Source: Armillaria gallica | Lineage: Eukaryota > Basidiomycota > Agaricomycetes > Agaricales > Physalacriaceae | Reading direction: 5' to 3' | Assembly (NCBI GenBank): GCA_037576215.1 | Contig: JBANDB010000001.1 | Coordinates: forward strand, 2,108,001 to 2,172,000 | Length of the DNA: 64,000 bases | Shown here: piece by piece, positions 1-12,127 of the stretch | Layout: each line of letters opens with the position of its first letter | Numbering within the stretch: position 1 is the first letter of the stretch | Translations under genes and position numbers: made by a program | Notes under the pieces: model-generated | What the model saw: only the letters and a program-made list of their open reading frames with translations | Database searches by the model: none | What the model was told of the DNA's origin: nothing

Positions 1-2704
1 GAAATGCGGCAAGGTGAGATGAACATCTGGCACTCTGAAAGTAAAGATAAGAAACTAATGTGCTGAGGTGATGGCAGTGCAGGGAAGTGAGACGGCAAAG
101 GGTCACGAAGTAGGCAATCAATGATTGCTCTGCCCGTTCCGTTTGAAAACCCTTCGTTTCTGCTCAGCTGGAGACTCTTCTGAGGAGGGTAGGGCGGGTC
201 CTGAGTAGATGTTGGTTACTGCAGAGCGAGGGATGGGAGCTTTGCCTACGGGGCGAATGGGTTCGAACTTCGTCTGGCACTGACGAGACAAATACGGTCA
301 GGACGGGGGATTGTGGACCCGCAGTACAGACATTGTATACTTCGTCGTCGTCGCTGACAACACAGTCATCTGCCAAGTACTTGTGAGGCCAGTTGGCATG
401 AGATTCAAATGAGATTCTTGTGAGTCGCGAACAGCCAAGTAGGTGCTCTCCTCGTCGTAGTAGTGATCATCGTTGGGATATGCCTGATATGTCTAGGTAC
501 GAATTGTTGTCTTTTGGTGACCTTGTCGCCATAGAGCCACGAGAGAAATGCGAGGAACGGGCGGGTAGTGCAGTTGCTGTCCTGGGGGCGTCGTTACACC
601 CCCATCAATGAAACGAGGATGAAAGGATGAGAGACTCGACAGACTATAGAAAATTGGTTTGTTCGGGATGTCGTCCAGAGCGACCACGGAGAATGAGTGT
701 ACACGTCCAAGCCAGGGGTATTAAGATATCCAATAACGGGAGCGGCGAGATGGCCAAGAAGTGGAGAACATACAAGGTAGTCGAGGTGCAGGTACGGTCC
801 GTAGTCCGAAAGTCTGAAAATTGAAATGTCGAACACCTTTTGCCGCCCTCTCGCTCATCCTCCAACCGCATCGCAGGCGCTATCGTAAACCCACCTGAAT
901 CGGCCATGGCTTCTTTAGACTATTCCGGCAATAGACCTCATCGACATATACCTCCCTGCCGGCTCTCTCTGGAGTACAATTGCCACGGAGCCTTTGGAAG
1001 AGTAACTCGTATAGTGAGACTACTGCCTCCAGACAACCAGTCGTTGTTGATATTGGCATCGACCGCCATCTGGGAGTGCAGACTAGGTTTAACAGACACG
1101 GCTGCCCAAGTCACTTTGAGCCAGAGCAAGTGCCAACTACCGAGCGACTCATGGCTCCGTCGCACATAGATGCTTTTTGGTGCGTTATCCATTCTCAAGC
1201 GCTTATATGCTGCTGATACAATCTTTAGTATGCATCATCAGCTCGCCTATTTAGTACGCTCTTGTGCTGTCAGCACAAGACTTGGATTCCAGACATCACA
1301 TCCGCGGACTCGACGAATGCTCTTCGGCTCTCGAGCTACAATCCTTCACATAGACCAGGATGGCCACTGAAACCATGGCTCAGGACTTCCGAGTCGGCAA
1401 CCGGTATGAAAGAGCACCTCATTCATCGTGAGTGTGTCCTTGGTCTACTGGCATATTTTCATTGACCCATTTCTAGACGGTTTTTGATCGCCTTCTCATG
1501 GTTCTCCTCCCGTTAGCCTTCGTCTTCGTCTTCTTATCATATCTATGATATCCGCCGGTGTCCGCCTGTATGGTTGATTCCGGATCTTGTCATTTTCGGC
1601 GTGCACGGAAGATCGGACTTGGGATTGCGGAAGGTGTGCCCTCTTTTTATTTACACCGAAATTTCTCGCCGACTATGACATGTCGTCCAGGATACGTGGC
1701 TCATACGTGTCATGAATGCGTATGTCAAGAATCGGCATCAACTGGTGTACTACGCAGACCATTCGCACTCAATTACAACACAGATGGGCATCTAGTAGAT
1801 TTGAGGTGCATCAATTCTCCTTTGAAATATTTATTTACAACTAATCAATGCCACTGTGTTGGTAGACTCGTAGTCATTGCCCATTCCTTCATCGACAACC
1901 TATCGCGAAGTAGAACACGCCTTCACCGACCATACCTTACCACTGGATGCTACCATTGACCTGCAAGGCATGACCATGAAGCCTATTCGTTCATCTTGCA
2001 GGACGGCGACTATATGTTCGTCTTGCTGAATGATGACAGTTGCGGCGGCACACCACAGGGAGTCGTCAGAGCCAACTTAGCCGATGAATACCCAGGAGGG
2101 TCGCAGAAATATCACTGCGCTTGAAGCTCAGAGAAGGCAGACTGAAGTCCGAAAGGGAGTACATAGATTCTGCGATGGACGTATCTCCAGCGGCGTAACA
2201 TGCTGCTCTACGCGTACAGAATACTCCGATCGAGAGGATTAGTTTGCTACAGACACATAAGCATACTTGAATTGACAATTAGCGGTTGGTCCTCTGAGTA
2301 TCAGAAGGCACGCACAGAAAGAAGTGGTGAGGCGAGTCTGGGATGCGGACCGGATAAACCCGGACGCGGGGCGTTGACCTCGGAAAAATGGCCTTGCGGA
2401 TGCGATAAATCTTGATGTATCGAGAACGGCGCAAGGTAAGAAGATTACTGCGGACGCGACACATTGGTGAGAGGAGGTATGGACTTGACGGAGAGAGTAG
2501 CGTGGTGGCAACGGACTATGAGGCTGTAGCTGAGGCCGAAGGGGAGGAGACGTTCAACTGCATAGATGGCGACGTCGATATCGTTGACCTCGGAAGGCGT
2601 CTGAGCTTAGTCAGCGCCTCGTCGGCCATCGGACCGGATTCCGACTTCAGAAATTTTCTTTCCAAAGCAAGTTCACCACGAACCGAATCGCGCTGGATGC
2701 TGGC
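1..2704. other. No confident gene (left edge)
   Basis: Only short overlapping ORFs on both strands are visible, none with a recognisable domain or a consistent splice pattern. The small ORF ending at 2708 (from 2412) overlaps the TIM54 start in another frame and has no family features. The stretch may hold a decayed gene or the 5' flank of TIM54. Confidence 0.5.
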
Positions 2705-4158
2705 ATGAACACAGAGCCTCCAAAATCCGGAATTCGCTCCGCTCTCGAGTACACCGGTATTCCTAAATCATGGCTCTCCAAGCGACCTAAGCTACCGTCG
2801 CGCAACTGGCTCATCTTCCTCACCGTCACGTCCTCCATCACTGGCCTCTTCATCTACGACCGTCAGCAATGCAAGAAAATCCGACAAGAATACATAGACA
2901 AGGTCAAGCACCTCTCGGAAGAGACCCCAGACCATCTCTCGTACCCTAGGAAGGTGACGGTATACGGAAGTAAATGGCCTGGGGACGAGGACCACGACCA
3001 GAGCTTGAGATACTTTCGGAAGTACGTCAAGGTCCGTCGTATCCTGCTCGGCTCTGTACTCATGCTTACGCTCAGCGCATGCAGCCTGTCTTGGTCGCCG
3101 CTGCCGTCGACTACGAGATGGTGAACGGGAGACGACATGGGGATCTCGCGACTCGTATCGCGGACGAGATAAAAAAGCGACGGCGGTTAGACCTTGGTTT
3201 GGATAGCCCTGCGGACCGGAGCGGGATGCCGCCGCGGTATACGTGGCGCACGAAGGAGCAGCTAAGGCAGCAGGAGTTGAATGGGGGTATTGTTATCGTC
3301 GGGCGGCCGACGTGGAAGGAGTTCATGACAGGCCTGAAGAACGGTTGGACGGATCCGCTCGACATCGTTGACCACGACGAGGAGCTGTCGAAGGAGCTGT
3401 CGGCCGATGGGCGGTTCGACGAACCCAATGAGCCGATGGAAGACGCGTCGGCTTCCCCGGCACAGATGCATAATTCCCAATTCTATGCTTCCTTGCAGGC
3501 AAAGCCGTCGTTACCACCACCATCGCCCGCCCCCGTCGTGGATGTCCCCGACACTATTCCCGCCCTACCGCCAATCCTTCTCGTCTCATTCGTCGACTAT
3601 GTCGGTATCAAACTGGTGCCACACATGATTTGGGACTGGATGAACCGCCGTCACCACGTTCGCGCGGGAGCCGAGGCCGGGTACCGCCTAGTCATGGCCC
3701 ACACGCGTCCCATCAACCCCCCAGCAACGAAACCTCTCTTCTCCGACATCACCAACGCCCCCACGCTAGATACGGACGTGAATTTCGACAAGTCCATGGA
3801 GGGCTACTTCAGGAGCTCCCTACAGTCTATCCCTTCAGACATCGAGCGGGGTCGGAAAAAGTATTACGAGCAGCTCCCGGCCAAGTTGGTTGTTGCACGG
3901 GAACTAGCGAGGAACGTTAGGGAGCCTACGTCAGATGAGATCAAGTATCCGCCGCCGACAGAGGTCGAACTGAGGGCGGAGCGAATGACGAAAGAGAAGC
4001 GATGGCGGAAGGACCTGGGAGGATGGGAGATTGTCAAGCCTTCGCAAGAGGTTCCTTGGGATCCAAGGTTCGAGAGCGCACTCACTATTTTTGTTGATCC
4101 TCCCAAAGAATCAGAAAATAAGGAGGAGCCTAGTCTTAATGATACTCAATCTAACTAA
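2705..4158 (+). CDS. TIM54: Mitochondrial inner membrane translocase subunit Tim54
   Basis: This encodes Tim54, a subunit of the TIM22 complex that inserts multi-spanning carrier proteins into the mitochondrial inner membrane. Two exons, 2705-3031 and 3085-4158, are joined across a 53-nt GT-AG intron (3032-3084) and give 466 aa, close to the usual Tim54 size. The N-terminus carries the family signature: a proline/lysine-rich lead, then the single membrane segment around residues 38-52 (NWLIFLTVTSSITGLFIYD) and the QQCKKIRQEY region. After the splice the frame resumes at PVLVAAAVDYEM, a conserved Tim54 block. A proline-rich linker and a charged C-terminus facing the intermembrane space follow. 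The start is the first ATG in frame and immediately precedes the conserved N-terminus. The gene looks intact and stands alone, with an ordinary intergenic stretch on each side. Confidence 0.9.
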
Positions 4159-4576
4159 TATTATCATTGGTCGCCACTAGAAGCTCGAAAACCCGTATTT
4201 CTTCCATCCTGAGGTAGCCTGTTTGAAACCGGCGCGTATTATTCTTCCAAATATTCACGGCAGCACGCGTTCCTATTATCGATCGATGGTAAGTGCTACC
4301 TTCGCTGAAGTCAACACCACAATCCATCCTAGCCTATTATATTCGGTGTACAGCCGAGCGTCTAAAATTTCAGAGACTACCTAGGCGTACGTTGCCTCTC
4401 AGGGACATCGATAAGAATAAAAACTCCTCCTCGCCTAGATTTAAATGTCTCAACTTTGGTCAACGAATAAATGCTAGTGAAGGGTGGTGGTTATATTCTG
4501 ATCAAAATTCCTTAGACGAATCGGAGTCCGTACTACATATTGCCGTCATAATACACTATACTAACTCTATAATATA
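4159..4576. other. Intergenic, TIM54 to duplication arm A
   Basis: About 420 nt with no gene seen. It holds the TIM54 3' flank and runs into the left boundary of the inverted duplication. Confidence 0.5.
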
Positions 4577-5019
4577 ATTGGATAGACATATAATGAACGC
4601 CCTGAAAACTCGACATGAGAGACGGAATGTGAAGACAAGGGATTCAAACATACCTCAAGAAAAAGAAACAGAAACCAAAGAAATAAAAATCTCCGAAGAG
4701 ATTGATAAAGCAAAAAATTTTCACAATCCAGTTGACTAAGAATAGTCTGAATCGAGTTTCGCCACGGACGTCCGACCAAACCCGAAGGTCGGTCGAGAAC
4801 GCCCAGTAACGCGCTACAAAGTGAGCTGAAGGACTCGGATGCGAGCATCCATCCAGCCGTCCAGAGATGTCCCTCGTACGCCCTACCAATGCCTCCTACC
4901 CCGAACCGCGACTGCTGCTGCCACCGCAAGGCTGGTATTGAGATAGGCGAATGCAACGTGATTATTGACATTCTGAGCGGTAAACGCGGATCGCGCGCGA
5001 ATAGAAGACTGTACACCCG

Positions 5020-5493
5020 GTGAGCACTCGTGTATGGAGCTACTCAGGCCACGGGCGACGTAGAAGGGCCAACGAGGCAGATAGACCAGGGGTGCAACAC
5101 AGCTGGGTGGGGCAGTCGGCATTGGCGTCTAGCTATGGAAAGGTTCGTCAAAGACTAGCTGGTGCTCAGCCTCTCGAGTGTCTTTCCTGCGTTCCCGAAG
5201 GTACACATGGGCGTCGATAGTACTCCAGACAGCGGATGGATGCGTCAAGACGAGCCCAATCTCCGCAACGACTTTCAACCCGTCCGACACTCATCCCTCG
5301 CCCCAAAAAGGAGTATCTTTGGGAACAAGAGCGACGGAGGGATATGTCTGGTACGTTGCTTGGCTATTACGGCCAGACCCAGCTAGAGCCAATCGAGGGA
5401 GACAGCATACTCAGACCTTACCCGCTCGCGAGAGAGAACGGTGAAGTTCTGTGCGAAGCGAGCATTGCGGCATTGAGTCAACTGGGGGAGTAA
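5020..5493 (+). pseudogene. Decayed ORF upstream of the 171-aa gene (arm A copy)
   Basis: This is the counterpart of the longer ORF at 23656-24126 in arm B. The shared protein-level stretch includes RAQSPQRLSTR, PKKEYLWEQERRR and GTLLGYYGQTQLEPIEGDS. In arm A the frame is interrupted by a TAG near 5217, where arm B has CAG. It then stays open to 5493 and runs about 19 residues further than arm B. The two copies differ by an in-frame 3-nt indel near 5252, which hints at past coding constraint. I recognise no family. It ends 119 nt before the start codon of the 171-aa gene, so it could also be transcribed leader sequence with chance ORFs. Confidence 0.35.
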
Positions 5494-5612
5494 GGAAAAG
5501 AGTTAGGGGGCGGCGCCTTCTTATATACGCAGTGTATTTGGTCGTGTTGATTGTCTTGCCCAAATTGGATGACCCGGTCTTACCGGCTCACTGTCTCTTC
5601 TCTTCTACCATC

Positions 5613-6271
5613 ATGTCTGCCCCGTCAATAGCGACGACGACGACAGCGACAGTGACGTCGAACCAAGTAAAGACCCACAATGCAGGCGACACGTCGTCCG
5701 TATCATCCACCCCTCGAGACGGAACGTCCAAGTCCAGCCAACAGCAACACCCCGACCGTCCTCTGACAGAAATCATCGGACAGACGTTCCCATCGTTTGA
5801 TCACCATTCAATTGTAGTAAAGCCATTTGAAGAAGAATCTGCGCGAGACGTCGCGTTTTCTCAAGGTCTGTCGTTGATTTGACGCGCATATATGCTTATA
5901 CACAGACGACATACGCGTCAGAACTTAGCGCGATGTTGCTGGACGTGGTACTCGAAACGCACGCATGGGCATCGGCGCGTCCCAAACACGAAAGTCAAGT
6001 CGCGGTGCAGAAGTTTGAAAAGAAAATATCCCAAGTCATGGAGGTCGAGAAGGAGCAAGGCACGTCACCGTTCTCTCTGTCATCCCTTCCTTCCGTTATC
6101 TTTGGTAAGAGTCATTCCATCATGATATATCAAATTACTTGCTTACATCTTCTCTCTAAAGTCGTGCGTCGCTGACACGTCCTCTTTACAGAGCAAACGC
6201 GGGAACGGCTCAATGAATTCGTCTGTCGTATGAAGACTGCTCTGGCTGCACTCACTGGTCTTGGTCTATGA
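5613..6271 (+). CDS. Uncharacterised 171-aa protein, arm A copy
   Basis: I do not recognise this protein. Exons 5613-5865, 5922-6104 and 6192-6271 give 171 aa. The splice sites are supported by the arm B copy: the first intron must use the acceptor at 5921, because the alternative CACAG at 5905 is CACAT in arm B and breaks the frame. The N-terminus (residues about 1-50) is low-complexity and rich in Ser, Thr and Gln, with a TATA-like upstream region. Residues about 50-85 (PLTEIIGQTFPSFDHHSIVV) and the helical, charged region from about residue 86 (LSAMLLDVVLETHAW, QKFEKKISQVMEVEKEQ) look like a small folded or coiled domain. There is no signal peptide or membrane segment. A second intact copy lies at 22832-23488 with identical exon lengths. 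Confidence 0.75.
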
Positions 6272-6554
6272 TTGTTCTTCTTTCGCTCGCGCTCGTTGTT
6301 GATTTGCTGTCGTGTATTTGTTTCCATGCTTTTCTTTTTTCGTTATCTGGACTCGTCTGGCCATTTCTGTATCAAATACTCATTCACTATTTAAAAAACA
6401 CGCAACTTCTATGTTCAGGAACGAGTGCAGTCGCTGCTCCCAGGTGCTTTGTCTCTCCGAAAACAAAATTGTCGCTACAGCACAGATGTTTGTTCCCGCG
6501 TTTCGTCGCAAAGATGCCGGTAGGAAGGGACCACAAAGAGCCGTACTTGAGGAA

Positions 6555-8172
6555 ACGGGGAAGTCGACCATGTGCGGATGTCCAATGGCTGGGATTTTGT
6601 CCTCTGCATGATTCAGATCTAGGATGTTTCAGCTTCCAAGAACCGGTACTCGTGGATTCACGCTCCGTTGTTGAACTATTCACCACCAATTGATTGACGA
6701 CAGACTCTTTATGGAAGACACTTAGACGACCTGATGACTGGGACGACCTGTGTCCGATATAGTCGACAAGTAGGGGTAATATCAAGTGATGTCCTTGTTT
6801 GTCACCCGCACGTCGTTTCTCACTGCTATCATTGCGAATCTGTTTTCTTCAGTGCTCGTTCTCTCACTCACCAATGCTTCACCAGATCTTAGCTCCAATT
6901 GAGGTGTTCTCACTAACCCGGAGCATCCACGGCCAAGAGGACACTGCTCGACTCATCGCTCTCTCAGTCACTATTTCCTTCTAGGACCATAGCCTCGCAT
7001 CATCAACGACTTTCCGGACATAGGCATTGTCCGGGAAGTGATCAATTTCGGTCTTGTGAAGGATCCACGCTCGCACCCGACCTCAGAGAAACAAAAAAAA
7101 GGTACCCGACTCACAATCAGCCTCTCCCCAGCATGCTTAAATGCGTTCGCTAGATCAACCTGCCTAACGGTGAGTCAAATACCTGGGGTTCGTTTCCTTG
7201 TTCTGGATTGCTAGCTGTTTGAAGTTTCCCATCCATGCGGCGGTCCCCTCCCGATCACGCAAACTCTCCTGTACGTATTCGGAAATCCTTCTTAGACGGT
7301 CTTCAGTCATCATAGTCTATGGCTAGGATTCCCTAATCTCGCCACTGATCTCGAAGATCGGTACTGGCTAACCGATAAGTATAATCATTCCCCTGTAGCA
7401 CCCCTTCAGTTTAAACCCCGCGCACGCACTCATTTTCCTTTGAAAGAGCATATATCGCAAGCGTCTGCCGTGTGAACCACAACCCAGCTCGTAATACCAC
7501 CGATTCAATATCTATCACAAATCAAGATCGGATACATCAATGAACGCAAGAAACTTATCCCGACGCACTGGTTTTGTTCTTGTCCTTCTCAGCCAGCTTA
7601 TACGCCACGGTTTATGGTGTAACCGCGATTCCTCCCGCCTAGGTTTCGATTCTCTGGGTTACGGTTTTGTAATGTCGGCGAGTGTACCTCTTTTTCTGCT
7701 GCTCAGATTGAATCCTCAAAATCGAAGCTTGGCGGTGCCCAAAGGAAGCAGCTCTTCATTTCGTCCGATCTACGAAGAACATGTAGTTCAGCATCTAATA
7801 CATCATGTACATGTATGTTGTATAGCCAGTACAGACTCTTGTTCCTCACATAACCTCAAGCCCGATTTCACAGTCAAAATTAGCCAAAGGAATCTCAACA
7901 ACGGTAGATGTCTTCCGTCTCTTTGTCCGTATGTGAAATCGAGCACACTGTGCCCATCTCTTGGTGGTGTTCCAAATGCGCCTGATAAACAAACGCAACA
8001 CGTTCACTCCAAGCTCGCTGAGAATTCTGTCATCAGACTGTTGATGAAAGCGTACCTAATTCGTCCCATGTAAAGGTTTTACGAGACGGATCATGTGGGT
8101 CGGTGAATAAGTAGATGCCAACCATTGTCACAGCCTAATCATACGGCAATAAATATTCAGACGAGAGAAAAT
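6555..8172. other. Gene-poor stretch right of arm A
   Basis: About 1.6 kb with no supported gene. One ORF (7540-8073, + strand, 177 aa) follows a promoter-like pyrimidine/CA-rich lead and begins with a hydrophobic stretch, but its composition is random-like after about residue 70 and no splice variant improved it. It could be an orphan or a relic. Confidence 0.4.
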
Positions 8173-9553
8173 CTACGCACGTACACAGATCGACAGGAGG
8201 ACGAGGCATGGTAGTAGCCCTGCAAAATCTGCCCAGGAAAGAGGTAACTCAGCTGGTAGCCACCGATACTAAGTAGTAAGTATGACGTACCGAGTATATC
8301 GCCTGGTGGAGTTCGCGCTTGAGTGAACACGCTGTACCCTGTAGAGGAAGAGAAACGACGTACCAAATCCTTCTGGGGCCCCGGGCATGCTGGATCGTAG
8401 TTGAGTGAAGGCGAATACAGTCCCGATTGGCACTACAACGATCTCGTTCCGTTGTCGGTAGCCGAAGACTACGGTTGTAATCATTAAGAGGCAAACCATG
8501 AGAGTGACCATCCCTATCCATATAAAGGAGACGCATGAGCTCAGAAAATCCACAGAGTGTAAGAGGAAAACTGAACAGAATGTGACGGTGATGACGAGAC
8601 AGTATCCGATAACAAGTGTGCTGCGTTTGAGCATTACATTTGCATAGATCATTTTTTGTGCAACGTACTCCTCCTGCTGGCCTGAGGAGTTGAGCCGATT
8701 AACAATTGTAATATTGTAGTTGCTAAAAGAAGTTCTGTCAGATGGTCAAATGAGAAGGGGAAGAGAAAGTCTACGTAAGGTACCGAGACGCCGGAGTAAG
8801 GGCTAGGAAGACAGGCTGGTTTGTCAATGTCTCATTAGCAAAAGCGAATATGGCTGAACCATAACTGACACATTGGTGGATAAGGTCAGATAATCAACGT
8901 GACCAAAAGAATAGCACCTGTCGAAAGGGTAGTAGCTCAAAGTTCCGTGGTTGATCATTGTGGTCAGGTTGTAATGAACAGTATATTGGTACACTGGATA
9001 GATATTGAGCTTCGTGCGGAAATTGGCAGCGTTTGATAGTGGGTCGAATAGGCTAGTGATGTTCCATATGAAGATGGGGTCTGTGGGTCTGTTGTTACTG
9101 GAGGGACTGTCGTCGCGTCTGTCATCTGAGGGAGACAAATTCCTCCAAAAGGAATATTTATATGGTACCTTTCTTGAGAAACCATAGACAAAATGGCTCA
9201 CGTGTCAAAGAAAATATTGACTGGGGAGCAATCAACGTAGCAGGTATCGCCATGGATGCCCCAGTCCACGACCATAATGGATTGAGTGAGATCGACTGAG
9301 TTTAAGTCAGCGCGGAGAAAGATCTTCCGTTCCCATGAGTAGTGTCTGTCAAGGAAAGAGCAAGGAGTCTTACGGTTCTATTCGGGACGCTGAAATCCGG
9401 TCTCCTGGGATACACAAACTTGCCACCGGCGATTTGCCTGAGAGCGAGAGTAATGCATAAGGTTGGAACGATGATTAGGAACGAGAGAGTGGTGGCAAAG
9501 CAACATAAAACCCTTGATGGGCTTCGAGGGCTGGTCGTTTGCTTCGAGGACAT
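8173..9553 (-). CDS. DUF4436-family membrane protein
   Basis: This is a predicted integral membrane protein of the DUF4436 family; its function is unknown. Six exons (9553-9420, 9345-9202, 9118-8918, 8864-8784, 8734-8364, 8252-8173) give 336 aa, with introns of 49-111 nt. An N-terminal membrane segment (about residues 20-38) is followed by an extracytoplasmic part with the family signature YPFDSYGSAIFAFANETLTNQP, recovered only after removing the 53-nt intron 8865-8917. Next come SFSNYNITIVNR, three membrane segments near residues 210-270, the typical VVPIGTVFAFTQLRSSMPGAP block and a last membrane segment (ADFAGLLPCLVLL). The last intron (8253-8363, 111 nt) is the least certain; two shorter introns are an alternative. 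The gene stands alone on the minus strand. Confidence 0.8.
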
Positions 9554-12127
9554 ACGTGGGAGCAGGTAATGAGCCAGGGAGATCGATGAAGATCGCTGGT
9601 CGAAAGCAAGGCTTTATAGGTTCATGTCAGTGGTCGCGCAGGATGCTGTAATGCAATAGCATCTTATTCGCTGCTGTTAAAAGTGTTTTTTGTTTAGGTG
9701 AATATAATATAATCATCAACTTACACGAGGTATTGGGAGACTACGAAACATGTCAGCCAGACGTGTTCAATACAAGGCACCGCAGTAGTCAATGGCGTGG
9801 GCATTCCATGCCGCACCGACTGCGGTGAGAGTATGGTGAAGTTGCAAGATACCCGTTGAGAATGCCGTGATATTTCATATGGGTCGAAGGTATCGAGAAT
9901 ACTGACGCTGCCTATGTGTCTAGGGTGCTAGTTTACAAAATGAGTCAGGCTAACACACCGGGACGAATAAAATTCAGAGCCTCGAATATCGAGGAGATCT
10001 TTGAAGGTTGTGTTAAGCTAGAAGCAGGGACACAAAAGTTCCACAGTGGAACCGACGAGGAAGATAAACTGAGGGACATGTTTACCGCTGCATCGGGCAA
10101 TTAGTTATTGTATGCGCCGAGTTGCTGTCGGCAACGAACTGTTCGCAGCCAAAGGTATCGAAGGATGTTACTGAAGCGCAGCGTTCTAATTTCGAGGCTG
10201 TTTCCTGTGCCTTGCTTATATGATTTGGGGGATAATGGGCTAACCATTTTAGACACGACAAAGTCTAGATCAGAGGCAACAAAGGACAATAACGAATGGA
10301 GATGTACCATCCACAAGACTTATACATTTCTCTATGAAGCACTGTGTCGACCAATCAGAAGAGCTTGTGACCTCAGATATGATGCCTCAAATAGACGGCT
10401 AGAAACGGCCTAGTGCTTTAAGTACTTCTGCCTCCTTTCCATCGCTCAGAGAGAGGATTTCAAGCACACGAGTAGCTCTGTAATGTAGAGACAAAGAAGC
10501 CGACCATAATAGTTGACACTGGTAGAGCGAGGCTAAGGTCCTAGAAGGAAACAGCAAGCGAGAGAGCGATAGGTAAAGTAATGTCTTCTTGTTCACAGAA
10601 AATTCAGGTCAGTGAGAACGACTCAATCAAAACTAAGATTATACTGACGAAGCAGCGGTGACTGCGATAACAGAGTACTAAAGAGAACGGATTCAAGATG
10701 ATGGCGGTGAGAGAGGAAGAGTCGACGCGGCGGTGCCTGATCATGCCAAATAAGGACATCACTCTCAGGGTCAGTGACGAAGGGCTCGAACACCCATAGC
10801 CGAGATGCGGTGAAATTTTCCCGTCAGACATTGAAGAGTCTCTTCCTTGTTCAAAGCGCAGTCAGCATCTTACTCGCTAACTAGATATAGTGTAACTGCC
10901 AGTTTACTTGGTTTCAGTTGGGTTTCAACAGGGTCGATTCCACATATCTAAAAATGAACGCTGTGAACGCTTTACGGCTTCCCGTCTGAACGCGGAGTTA
11001 TTAGGTCTCGCAGCACTTGCTGTATTTGCTATTCTTACTTATTCGTTGATGCAACTCCGACACTTTCGGTGAGTCTTAACCACATGTTGCCCATTCATGA
11101 CCCCATCGAAGATCCAGCTTGATGACGAGCGGACGTTGCAAGGGCACTCAACCATACGCTCGCAACCCAAGGGTGGAGTGTTGATTATCACGCAGCCATC
11201 TTTCCCTACAGGCGGTTCTCCCGTCCGGATATGGCGCAGTCGTTGAAGGGTTCAATTCCCTGTATCCGAATCATGACTCTTCTGATTTTCTCCTTTTTCT
11301 ATGTGTAGCAGTAATGCGCCACAAGGAGAAGGTTTATTAAACTCATGTTCCGCACACCTGCGCCCATGTCCCCCATGCTGTACTCCACGACTCGTAAATT
11401 CCTCCGAGGAACATATTGCGGCTCCCAGAACTTATTTCATGTTCATCCTCTTGGAATTACTGACGAGTTTTAGATTCCCTATATTCGAATAATCCTGGAA
11501 TACGATCCGCTACTTTCCCATCTCCCCGCAGTGCCACCGACATATGCATCCCTAAGGTCTAGGCCGGAAATCAGACTTTTTTCTGCTGGCCTAGCGGTGA
11601 TGACTGAATGGAGTGGGAGAGGATTGTCTTTGGCAACATCATCTCACGAGTCGCTCGAGACGGGACTGGCGATTACCACTGTGAGCTCTACATTGGACAC
11701 GTCGCTTTGCTTGGTATGTAGATCTTGGAGTTAACAAGGTAGGTGCTCGGACGTGGTAACGGAAAGTAGGCTCGAGAGAAAAAAGAGAGCGATGCTGACT
11801 GAATATGTATTCTTTCTTCTCATTTCCTTGAGTTATTTTCTCCAACGAGGAGAATGACGTGCCTCCGTCCCTACTCCCAAGATAACACGGACACTTATAC
11901 GCCACACAAATTTGAATCAAGGCATGGAGGGAGAACGAAAGTGCTCCAGACACCAAACATGAGATTTGAAGCTCGGGGTCCTGCCTTACAGTGAGAACTA
12001 AGAGTCAGGACGTTGGCTCGTAAGTTTGAGGTCGTCAAGAGGGGGAGATTAGTTGCACTTTCGATTGATGGATGATATGTACAACATTACACAATTGACT
12101 TTCAATCACTCCTGCTTCTCGCGTTAT
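9554..12127. other. Gene-poor stretch between DUF4436 and DUF1295 genes
   Basis: About 2.6 kb without a supported protein gene. Short ORFs such as 9916-10104 (+) and 10604-10831 (-) have no recognisable features. The only structured element noticed is a tRNA-like hairpin near 11226-11269. Confidence 0.45.
11226..11269 (+). other. tRNA-like relic lacking an anticodon arm
   Basis: A 7-bp acceptor-like stem (CGGATAT at 11226-11232 pairing with GTATCCG at 11262-11268, one G-T pair) encloses an A-box-like TGGCGCAGT and a B-box-like GGGTTCAATTCCC. The distance between the two boxes is too short for an anticodon arm, so this cannot be a standard tRNA. It is probably a deleted tRNA gene or a SINE head. 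Confidence 0.35.

Larger units (their letters stand above)
4577..6554 (+). repeat. Arm A of a ~1.98-kb inverted duplication
   Basis: This segment matches the reverse complement of 22526-24504 from end to end, with substitutions and small indels. Shared blocks include ATTGGATAGACATA at the left end and a GAGGAA/TTCCTC boundary at the right end. The arms are almost the same length (1978 and 1979 nt) and about 16 kb apart. No terminal inverted repeat or target-site duplication is obvious. The arm holds a decayed ORF (5020-5493) followed by an intact three-exon gene (5613-6271), in the same order as arm B. The boundaries were placed by eye and may be off by a few bases. Confidence 0.85.

Noticed and set aside
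2412..2708. 98-aa ORF just upstream of TIM54
   Set aside because: It overlaps the TIM54 start in another frame, with no domain and no splice support.
4567..5016. 149-aa minus-strand ORF in arm A
   Set aside because: Its counterpart in arm B is broken and the sequence is low-complexity hydrophobic; it is probably chance.
5906..5906. Alternative acceptor CACAG for the 171-aa gene
   Set aside because: It breaks the frame and is absent (CACAT) from the second copy.
7540..8073. 177-aa plus-strand ORF with hydrophobic start
   Set aside because: No family and no splice pattern; a signal-peptide-like reading exists only in a frame without an ATG.
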